Source of the DNA: a virus
Strand: one strand, 5' to 3'
IMG/VR virus record: IMGVR_UViG_3300025138_000430
Coordinates: 1 to 21,820 of that record
DNA length: 21,820 bases
Shown here: piece after piece, positions 16,601 through 21,820 of the stretch
How positions within the stretch are numbered: the stretch's first letter is position 1
How the letters are laid out: every line of letters begins with the position of its first letter
Made by a program: the position numbers and the translations under genes
Notes under the pieces: model-generated
Database searches by the model: none
What the model was told of the DNA's origin: nothing
What the model saw: the letters and a program-made list of their open reading frames with translations, nothing else

Positions 16601-18457
16601 TTAACTACACCTAGTTTTACTATAGGCGAAAAAGTAACTTCTGTTTCTCAAGAAGAATACAAAGAAGTTCATAGATTTAGTGATATAACATATAGTGGTA
16701 ATTTTAATAAAGAATCTAATGTAAATAAGTTAAACGAGTTTAATTTATCTTTAGGTAATTATAAGGCTTTAGAAAGTTCTTATGGTCCAATTAGAAAATT
16801 ACACTCAAGACAAACAGACATACTTACTTTACAAGAAGATAAAATATCTTATGTATTAGTAGAGAAAAATTTACTTTCTGATGCTGCAGCTGGTGGAGCT
16901 GTAACTTCAATACCTGAAGTTTTAGGTACTCAGTTAGCCAGAATAGAAGAGTATGGTATAAGTAATAATCCTGAAAGCTTTGCTTCTTATGGTTATGATG
17001 TATATTTTACTGATGCTAAAAGAAGTTCTGTTATAAATATTAGAGGTGGAGTAAATGCTAAGTCAGATAAACTACAAGTTATATCTTCATTAGGTATGCG
17101 TAGTTGGTTTAGAGATTTATTTACAGAAAGCTTTGATACTCAAAAATTAGGAGGATATGATCCTTATATGAATGAGTTTGTTTTAAGTAGTAATACAGAA
17201 AAAGTACCAGTCCCACCAACAAATAGAGATTGTGGTTATGAAGTTAGACAGTCTAACTCAAGTGAAGCTACATCTTTTAATATAGATTGTACATCACTTA
17301 TAGGTGATGTTGCTTGTGTTTATAATTTTGATTCAGGCTCTGCTGTTTTATTAGTTAATTACAATGGTGTTGCTGTTGTTAATCAAACAATAAGTGGAAC
17401 AGGAACTGTAACTTGGAATAAAGGACAATCTTTCCCAACTGCTGCTCAAGTAACTATTACACCTACAGCTGCAACATACTCATTATCATTAGGCTGTCCT
17501 CAAACACAAAACTTAACAGTAAAACGTATTGTTATAAATTCTGCTGGAGATGCTAGTTTAACTTCTAGTGTTAGATACAGATGGGCTGATGGAACAACTA
17601 CAAGTCCTTATCAAAGTGATAACATTATATTAGAAGAAGATGGTGTTTCTTTATTTGCTTCACAATTAGGACCGGCTTCATTTGGAACTATTCCAGTTAG
17701 TGGCGCAACTGTAACAATGCAAAATTTACAATCTGTTGGAGAAACTTTTGTTTTTGATCCTTTAGCAGATAAATTTAAATACTTAGTATCTAACACTAAT
17801 TACAACGAAGCGGATGTAAATACATTGATACCATTGTTAAATAATGCTACTCCAATTACAAATGTTAGTGGTAATACTTATCAATCAAGTTTCACTTATA
17901 CTAATGCATCAAATGATGATTATTTATATTTAGTTTGGGATTATAGAGTTGCAACAGCAATTGAGTTATGTTATGATGCTACAAGTTCTTCTAATTCTTG
18001 TTGCGACTGTGGTACAAATGCTCCAGTTTGTCCAGACAGAATTTTAGTTTTTCAAGTTTGTAATAGTAATTCAGCACGTGATGATAACTTTGATGTATAT
18101 TTAAACAACAATTATATAGGTGCTTTAGATTTAAATTCAAACACTCAAGCAGGATCTATATTTATAGCTTCTAGTAATGGAACTATTAATGTAACAAGTA
18201 GTGACTTTGTTTGTCCTTTAAACCTTATGGTTACATATCATTTTGATGCTAATTTTGTTGTAGGAGGAGCAAATACTTTAGAATTAAGAAACACACAATC
18301 TAATAATAATGGTAATTACGGTACAATAGGATTAAGAAATTATTTATTAACAGGAAGTAGTTTAACTAATCCTTGTGTTGTAGATAACTTAGTATATTCA
18401 GGAACAACAGGATCTAGTTTTTCATTAACATTTAACTACACTGAGTGTTGTCCATAA
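13634..18457 (+). CDS. Tail muzzle / stabilisation-type protein with Cys-rich C-terminus
   Basis: A 1607-aa protein, the largest in the window. The N-terminal motif GRMNKSVDERLVPQGEYID followed by ALNCRLG and GAVENSLGN is the signature of P22 gp10/T7 gp12-like stabilisation proteins and of the crAss-like tail muzzle. Their beta-propeller-like body closes the tail and contacts the ring proteins. Further blocks include FSDITYSGNFNKESNVNKLN and the segment SSYGPIRKLHSRQTDIL near 1050. Cys clusters lie near 475-490, 695-770 and 1440-1475, the last with CYDATSSSNSCCDCG. The final 130 residues form a separate beta-rich Cys domain ending ECCP. The YxATSSSNxCC motif recurs in the next gene, so the C-terminal end is probably an exposed, exchangeable module. 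Confidence 0.85.
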   Translation: MPQFTRNFIKGRMNKSVDERLVPQGEYIDALNCRLGSTENTEIGAVENSLGNTKLTTLTYEGLALSSQAKCIGAYEDGGEETMYWFINDPANVNSNTGKVDMIVSYNTKLDLLFYHVISTSLLNFDDTYLVTGINLIDGLLFFTDNLNPPRKININRTYPYPINDVDQVTEQDIGVIVAPPLFAPTLTPTQQGGGENYMTDIMISFAYRYKYEDNEYSAVSPFSPISFSPGPFQLDFSTYDNIGMQNVFNSVIMKFNTGGKNVKGIDLLFKSTNFAAINVIERFNKLDQGWLDNVEQTFQFTNQKIYTVLPEAQLLRLFDNVPKIAQAQTLMGNRLMYGNYVDGYNITNQNGQDVYLDYSLDLISENLDAGETPSVNTTFNYSINGSVSVINGTATYDTTGFDLKAGSQIGISFNLGHSQFSGAAEYVDGTEPLNKYESTFLFNVQEDFSNAYDLVNSPSFIAAMSEFVAPSSSTCFSQLCSTGCESGTSVTDLINCGVVAKTSWYKVGFGISGTNQGIVIGSTPGSNSFSLTVQAIKYEKYDTTVTPNVGLGIFAYEYFTVIQSEFLYSLDSSKSSLHSDRDYEVGIVYEDNYGRASTALVDTNNTVYIPCDNSITKNTIKVTLNSYPPFWATKYKFVLKPSKDEYRTVYSNIFFQEEETGNVWFKLEGDNKSKVVLDENLKVKTDTNGPVLRCVETKVLDYGSQVENWLCQRASDGTLIDDTCSQPTGVYMQLRPSNFSAGIAEDALINTGEDGCKGSYCAVKYDVSIPNPDTTGPTNLFIPYTIPAGSLVTIKLEANRFKRGSKCGGRRYLFDKTFTASQDYDSMYAFVEGDNIDLTAGISSGSDDTINNVNQPSTLYPYFTSLATGGQTYITFQTDAANGKMYLVFQNGTPNCGSPNKRNSYGNVQVIAQRATTLMVFETEAKDANTELYYENEQVFNITGGYHQSGTDATDQNQTVSLPAVVNLTFSNCFTFGNGVESNRVLDALTTPSFTIGEKVTSVSQEEYKEVHRFSDITYSGNFNKESNVNKLNEFNLSLGNYKALESSYGPIRKLHSRQTDILTLQEDKISYVLVEKNLLSDAAAGGAVTSIPEVLGTQLARIEEYGISNNPESFASYGYDVYFTDAKRSSVINIRGGVNAKSDKLQVISSLGMRSWFRDLFTESFDTQKLGGYDPYMNEFVLSSNTEKVPVPPTNRDCGYEVRQSNSSEATSFNIDCTSLIGDVACVYNFDSGSAVLLVNYNGVAVVNQTISGTGTVTWNKGQSFPTAAQVTITPTAATYSLSLGCPQTQNLTVKRIVINSAGDASLTSSVRYRWADGTTTSPYQSDNIILEEDGVSLFASQLGPASFGTIPVSGATVTMQNLQSVGETFVFDPLADKFKYLVSNTNYNEADVNTLIPLLNNATPITNVSGNTYQSSFTYTNASNDDYLYLVWDYRVATAIELCYDATSSSNSCCDCGTNAPVCPDRILVFQVCNSNSARDDNFDVYLNNNYIGALDLNSNTQAGSIFIASSNGTINVTSSDFVCPLNLMVTYHFDANFVVGGANTLELRNTQSNNNGNYGTIGLRNYLLTGSSLTNPCVVDNLVYSGTTGSSFSLTFNYTECCP

Positions 18458-18469
18458 ACAAAAAATAAT

Positions 18470-19393
18470 ATGAGTTTAGTAAATAAATATATTGATTCTG
18501 TAAGTTTTTTAACTGCTACTGCCGTTTATGACGATATTAATTTAACGACAAAAGCAACAGATGGTTATTATCAATTTGGAGGTCAATATAGAAGACAGGT
18601 GTCAGGATTATTATTAACAGCAGCTGTATGTAGTGATTGTTTTACTTTTGATTCTTTAGACTATAACGCAACAAGCTCAAGTAATTTATGTTGTTTAGTT
18701 CAAACACCAGCGCAATACTTTTATCCAACTGGATTAACATTTTTAAATACAACTAATATATATACTGATGTAAATTTAACTAACATTGCAGCGGATGGAT
18801 ATTACAGTGAACCAAATGGTTCTCAGTTTAGACAAATAACTGGTAGTGTTCTTGGTTCTTTACAGGCTTGTGCTACTTGTTATACAGCCCGTACTCTTGC
18901 ATTTAGCTTTGTGTCAGCAGTAGATGTGTGTTGTAATTTACCATCAAGTGGGGCTTTTTATGTTGATTACGGAACTACATTACTTACTACTAGTAATATA
19001 TATTCAGATACTTCAGGAACAATTGCACCTGATGGTTTTTATAAAGAAACATCTGGTAATACATACAGACAAATGTCATCTAGTGTTTTAGCAGCTCAAA
19101 ATCCTTGTTCTCCTTGCGGTAGTACAAACTCTTGGAGAGCTATTCAATGTGGTGGTGGTGCTGGAGTTTATTACTTAAACCAAACAAGTGGTTTCCAAGG
19201 TTCAGCTTCAATAGTACTGGCTTATGGATATACAGTTGGAGATGTTGTTTGGGTTAAACAAACATCAACTGGAGTTATTACTTGTGCTACAATACAAGCA
19301 ATATCATCTACACCTCCTAATTACTTTATAGATGAAGCAGCAAATAGTGGGAATGGTCCTTATAATGATTGTACTGTTTGTGTAACACCTTAA
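18470..19393 (+). CDS. Cys-rich repeat protein, possible surface or receptor-binding tail protein
   Basis: A 307-aa protein with three tandem repeats of about 80 residues. Each has an IYxD-like strand, a DGYY or DGFY turn, an R-Q motif (YRRQVSG, FRQITGS, YRQMSSS) and a closing C-x-x-C at 54/57, 134/137 and 213/216. CC pairs lie at 74-75 and 154-155, again 80 apart. Residues 217-307 form a different C-terminal domain (WRAIQCGGGAGVYYLNQ, then YNDCTVC). The paired Cys could form disulfides or bind metal. It follows the muzzle gene by 12 bases and shares its YxATSSSNxCC motif. It has no signal peptide and is not enzyme-like. Receptor binding is inferred from position and repeat architecture, not shown. 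Confidence 0.65.
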   Translation: MSLVNKYIDSVSFLTATAVYDDINLTTKATDGYYQFGGQYRRQVSGLLLTAAVCSDCFTFDSLDYNATSSSNLCCLVQTPAQYFYPTGLTFLNTTNIYTDVNLTNIAADGYYSEPNGSQFRQITGSVLGSLQACATCYTARTLAFSFVSAVDVCCNLPSSGAFYVDYGTTLLTTSNIYSDTSGTIAPDGFYKETSGNTYRQMSSSVLAAQNPCSPCGSTNSWRAIQCGGGAGVYYLNQTSGFQGSASIVLAYGYTVGDVVWVKQTSTGVITCATIQAISSTPPNYFIDEAANSGNGPYNDCTVCVTP

Positions 19394-19403
19394 ATATATA
19401 TAT

Positions 19404-20153
19404 ATGCCAAACTATACATTAACACACAGTCAAGACGTTCAGGGATGGCCTTCGTTTTATAGTTACTTTCCTGAATACATTATGGGTATGAATCAGTATT
19501 TATATACTTTTAAAAACGGAGATTTATATCGACATAATACTAATACTCTTAGGAATAATTATTACAATGTTCAGTATAACTCTACAATTACAAGTGTGTT
19601 AAACGATCAACCGCTTGAAAATAAAGTTTTTAAAACCATAGAATTAGAATCTGATTCTAGTTGGGATGCAACTTTTTTAACTGAGTTACAGTCTGGCAGT
19701 ATTAATGCTAGTTACTTTTCTTTAAAAGAAGGTTCTTATTTTAGTTTTATCAGATATAATCAAAATCAGGAAAATTTAAACTTAAGATCTACTCAAGGTA
19801 TAGGAACTTGTGCTAATGTAACCGGAAGTGTTGCTGCACCACCTATGGCTATTGAATTTAATTTTTCAGTTGATTCTATACTTAATATAGGTGCAACTGC
19901 ATATAAAATTAATTCTGGAGTTTTAGTGGAGTTAGGTCCAGTAACAGCAATATCTGAAAACAGAAGAATTGTTACAATATTAAATCCTATTGCTAATGCA
20001 GTTGGTGGTGATAGTATAGTATACTTGAAAGACCCAGTAGCTGAGTCTTACGGTATGTTGGGTTATTATTTAGAGTTTACTTTAACAAACACTAGCACCT
20101 CAGCAACTGAGTTGTTTGCTGTAAATAGTCAAGTCTTCAAAAGTTATCCATAG
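19404..20153 (+). CDS. Tail-associated structural protein
   Basis: A 249-aa, beta-rich protein. The opening TLTHSQDVQGWPSFYSYFPE, then IMGMNQYLYTFKNGDLYRHN, and the block STITSVLNDQPLENKVFKTI with SYFSLKEGSYFSFIRYN are familiar from tail proteins encoded just after the muzzle gene in crAss-like and marine Bacteroidota phages. I recall the family but not a characterised member. The C-terminal half (145-249) is a beta domain with a GIGTCANVTG linker. The start codon follows an A/T-only leader. The gene ends with TAG, and the next promoter starts 7 bases later, so this is the last gene of the neck/tail operon. Confidence 0.75.
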   Translation: MPNYTLTHSQDVQGWPSFYSYFPEYIMGMNQYLYTFKNGDLYRHNTNTLRNNYYNVQYNSTITSVLNDQPLENKVFKTIELESDSSWDATFLTELQSGSINASYFSLKEGSYFSFIRYNQNQENLNLRSTQGIGTCANVTGSVAAPPMAIEFNFSVDSILNIGATAYKINSGVLVELGPVTAISENRRIVTILNPIANAVGGDSIVYLKDPVAESYGMLGYYLEFTLTNTSTSATELFAVNSQVFKSYP

Positions 20154-20160
20154 ATTTTTG

Positions 20161-20168
20161 TATCTTTG
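20161..20168 (+). promoter_or_regulatory. Bacteroidota-type promoter giving an almost leaderless transcript
   Basis: TATCTTTG matches TAnnTTTG and identically repeats the box at 11705. Only 5 bases separate it from the ATG at 20174, so the transcript should start within a few bases of the start codon. No -33 TTTG is at a usual distance. Confidence 0.55.
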
Positions 20169-20173
20169 CTTTA

Positions 20174-20584
20174 ATGGGATTTACGATAAAAAAATTAAGT
20201 ATTACTGATTACGATGAAATTTTAGTAAATTGGTGGAACGATTGGAGATGGCAAGCTCCTCCTAAAGACTTTTTACCGGAAGATGGTAAAGGTGGATATA
20301 TTATTTACGATGAAGAAATTCCTGTTTGCGCAGGTTTTATTTATGTGACTAATTCCAAAGTAGGATGGTGTGATTGGATTATTTCTAATTTTAATTACAA
20401 GGATAAGGCAAAAAGAAAAGAGGCTTTAAAAAAGCTTATATTAACTTTAACCCAAACCTTAAAAATAAGTAAATGTAAGTATGCTTATGCTTTACTTAAG
20501 TCTGATTCTTTAATAAATATTTATAAAGAAGAAGGTTATTTAGAAGCAGGACAATACAATAAAGAAATGATAAAAAGATTATAA
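20174..20584 (+). CDS. GNAT-like acetyltransferase
   Basis: A 136-aa protein with a GNAT N-acetyltransferase topology. It has an N-terminal strand-helix (FTIKKLSITDYDEILVNWWN), a strand IPVCAGFIYVTNS, the strand VGWCDWIISNF that matches GNAT strand 4, and a helix KRKEALKKLILTLTQTL. It ends with the strand-turn YAYALLKSDSLINIYKEEG and the usual C-terminal Y/F strand. The acetyl-CoA loop (normally Q/RxxGxG/A) is degenerate here, reading NYKDKAKRKEA. Substrate is unknown. Phage GNATs in marine genomes often sit in the structural module, as here, where the gene lies between the tail operon and the cargo genes with its own leaderless promoter. It may modify a virion or host protein, or be catalytically impaired. 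Confidence 0.65.
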   Translation: MGFTIKKLSITDYDEILVNWWNDWRWQAPPKDFLPEDGKGGYIIYDEEIPVCAGFIYVTNSKVGWCDWIISNFNYKDKAKRKEALKKLILTLTQTLKISKCKYAYALLKSDSLINIYKEEGYLEAGQYNKEMIKRL

Positions 20585-20585
20585 T

Positions 20586-21428
20586 ATGGCAGCAATAACA
20601 TCAACAGTTTTAGCTATAGGCGGAATGGCGTATAAAGGTTTTTCAGCTATAGATGCAGCTAAATCACAATCCAGAGAAGCTGGTAGGCTTACGGATCAAG
20701 CAGAAGAATTAGAAAGACAAGCTTTAGCAGATCTAGAACAAAACAGATTAGAAGCAGTACAAGTTCCTTTACAGATATTTGATACTGCTAATGAATTACA
20801 AACATTAGATGGTTCTACTATTTTAGAAGCAGCAGCTGAGGGAGACCAAAGAGGTGTTCAAGCAACGGCTGGTAAAATAAAAGCAACTCAAGATGCAGCA
20901 AGAACTGAAGCTAGAGACACTGTTGCTGACATTAAATTAGATTTAGATACTCAAACAGCAAAAGAAGGTAATAGAAAAGGTGAGTTAGTATCTGGTATGA
21001 AAGATGAAAGAGCCATAGAAATGTCTTTAGAGGCAGATGCTATGCAAGCAAATGCAGATGCTTTAGAAATGGCAGGAACTGGTGATTTAGTTTCAGCAGG
21101 TGCTTCAGCTTTTAGCGCTTTAACTCCAGCTTTTGGAAGTAAAGCAGGTAAAGTTGCTGATGGACTTATAGAAGGTGATTCTACTCTTACTAAAACAGAA
21201 GCTTTAGCGAAAGCAAAAGAAATGATTGCAGATGGAACAGCACCTCAAACAGGGTTTCAAAAAGGTCTTGCTTCAGTTGGTGGCGCTCTTAAAAATGCTT
21301 TTTCAAAAACTAAGAATACAACAGATGAATTATTTTCTGAAGAAAATATGGCAGACTTGACTGAAAAAGCAAAACAAGCAGGAGTATCTATTAAAGAATT
21401 TATAGCTAATTTGCTTAAAAAGAAATAA
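20586..21428 (+). CDS. Putative internal virion / cargo protein
   Basis: A 280-aa, Ala/Glu/Lys-rich, predominantly helical protein. The N-terminus (STVLAIGGMAYKGFSAIDAA) is hydrophobic, like the short membrane-active N-termini of podovirus ejection proteins. Residues 30-170 are a long charged coil (QAEELERQALADLEQNRLEA, ATAGKIKATQDAARTEARDT). A Gly/Ala-rich hydrophobic stretch (GDLVSAGASAFSALTPAFGS) precedes a Lys-rich C-terminal end with VSIKEFIANLLKKK. Composition and position after the tail genes suit proteins carried in the head and ejected with the DNA. Crystallised cargo proteins give no recognisable motif to confirm it. The next gene starts 4 bases later, as expected for a pair of cargo genes. 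Confidence 0.6.
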   Translation: MAAITSTVLAIGGMAYKGFSAIDAAKSQSREAGRLTDQAEELERQALADLEQNRLEAVQVPLQIFDTANELQTLDGSTILEAAAEGDQRGVQATAGKIKATQDAARTEARDTVADIKLDLDTQTAKEGNRKGELVSGMKDERAIEMSLEADAMQANADALEMAGTGDLVSAGASAFSALTPAFGSKAGKVADGLIEGDSTLTKTEALAKAKEMIADGTAPQTGFQKGLASVGGALKNAFSKTKNTTDELFSEENMADLTEKAKQAGVSIKEFIANLLKKK

Positions 21429-21432
21429 TTAT

Positions 21433-21820
21433 ATGGCGGATAGATTAGATATTGCAAAATTTAAACAAGAACAGGGTTTATTAAAAGGCAAAGGCTTACC
21501 AAGTCAAGCTCTAGCAGCTGGGGTTGAAGGATTACTTAGTAGTATTGATAAAGATGTACAAGCTAAAAGAGAAACTCGTCAAGCATTTAAAGAAGAAGGC
21601 GCATCTGATATAAGAGATCTTAGATCTTTAAGAGCAGAAGCAGAGAAAGGAGGAGCAACAGCTGATAAAAGTTCTTCAGGACAAAGTATTAAATTAGGTG
21701 ATATACCAACTAGTACTACATTAGCTAACTGGACACTAAGTCAATTAGATGGATTTATACAAGATTCTTACGATCAACAAGAAGTTGTTACTTCAGGTTT
21801 AGGTGGTCCATTTGCTGTAA
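21433..21820 (+). CDS. Putative cargo/ejection protein, 3' truncated by the window
   Basis: An open frame from ATG at 21433 runs off the end of the window after 129 codons. It begins MADRLDIAKFKQEQGLLKGK and is rich in Ala, Lys, Glu and Gln, with helical segments LSSIDKDVQAKRETRQAFKE and IRDLRSLRAEAEKG. A less charged part follows (SSGQSIKLGDIPTSTTLANW). Start choice rests on the 4-base gap after the preceding stop codon and the lack of an earlier in-frame ATG. It shares composition with the preceding cargo-like gene and probably belongs to the same ejected set, usually the largest genes of such a phage. The function is otherwise unrecognised. Confidence 0.6.
   Translation, partial: MADRLDIAKFKQEQGLLKGKGLPSQALAAGVEGLLSSIDKDVQAKRETRQAFKEEGASDIRDLRSLRAEAEKGGATADKSSSGQSIKLGDIPTSTTLANWTLSQLDGFIQDSYDQQEVVTSGLGGPFAV

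Noticed and set aside
1-21820. tRNA genes, integrase, attachment sites, insertion sequences
   Set aside because: No gap is long enough for a tRNA with normal arms, all gaps are under 100 bases, and no recombinase signatures or terminal inverted repeats were seen in any protein or gap.

Overview
The window is one strand of a compact, very AT-rich tailed-phage genome. All 21 recognisable genes lie on the + strand and gaps are at most about 90 bases. It holds the packaging and virion-assembly module of a short-tailed phage whose proteins resemble those of crAss-like phages (Crassvirales) and related viruses of aquatic Bacteroidota. Three kinds of evidence support this. First, gene order and protein sizes fit: TerL (748 aa), portal (811 aa), scaffold, major capsid protein (475 aa), connector/ring proteins, a 1607-aa muzzle or stabilisation-type protein, a tail protein, then cargo-like proteins. 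Second, family sequence signatures are recognisable by eye. Third, the expression signals are of Bacteroidota type: TAnnTTTG -7 boxes, A/T-rich leaders and no Shine-Dalgarno sequences. All family assignments are from memory of protein families and no database search was run.

Layout. Positions 1-351: end of a SAM-methyltransferase/spermidine-synthase-like gene. Positions 382-2706: six small genes, including an acidic-tailed protein, a coiled-coil protein, a possible fibre or decoration protein, a small conserved protein, a protein that looks like two GroES (Cpn10) folds in tandem, and a helical TerS candidate. Positions 2684-7366: TerL and portal. Positions 7420-10010: scaffold and major capsid protein behind their own promoter, followed by a hairpin. 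Positions 10087-10848: conserved post-capsid protein, closed by a strong terminator. Positions 10934-11641: a two-repeat beta-rich protein in a private promoter-terminator cassette. Positions 11731-20153: two connector/ring proteins, the muzzle-like protein, a Cys-rich repeat protein and a tail protein, without internal terminators. Positions 20174-21820: a GNAT-like protein from an almost leaderless promoter, then two cargo/ejection-type proteins, the second cut by the window end.

How it would work: TerS/TerL package DNA through the portal into a capsid built on the scaffold, and the Cpn10-like protein may help host GroEL fold capsid proteins. Connector, ring and muzzle proteins close the neck and tail, and the Cys-rich and beta-rich proteins probably decorate the outside. 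Of the 20 visible stop codons, 18 are TAA, two TAG and none TGA, so there is no sign of the TAG recoding seen in some crAss-like lineages. No tRNA, CRISPR, insertion sequence or integrase was found. The observations most worth following are the tandem Cpn10-like protein, a beta module shared by three neighbouring virion genes, and a Cys-rich module shared across the muzzle/repeat-protein gene boundary.
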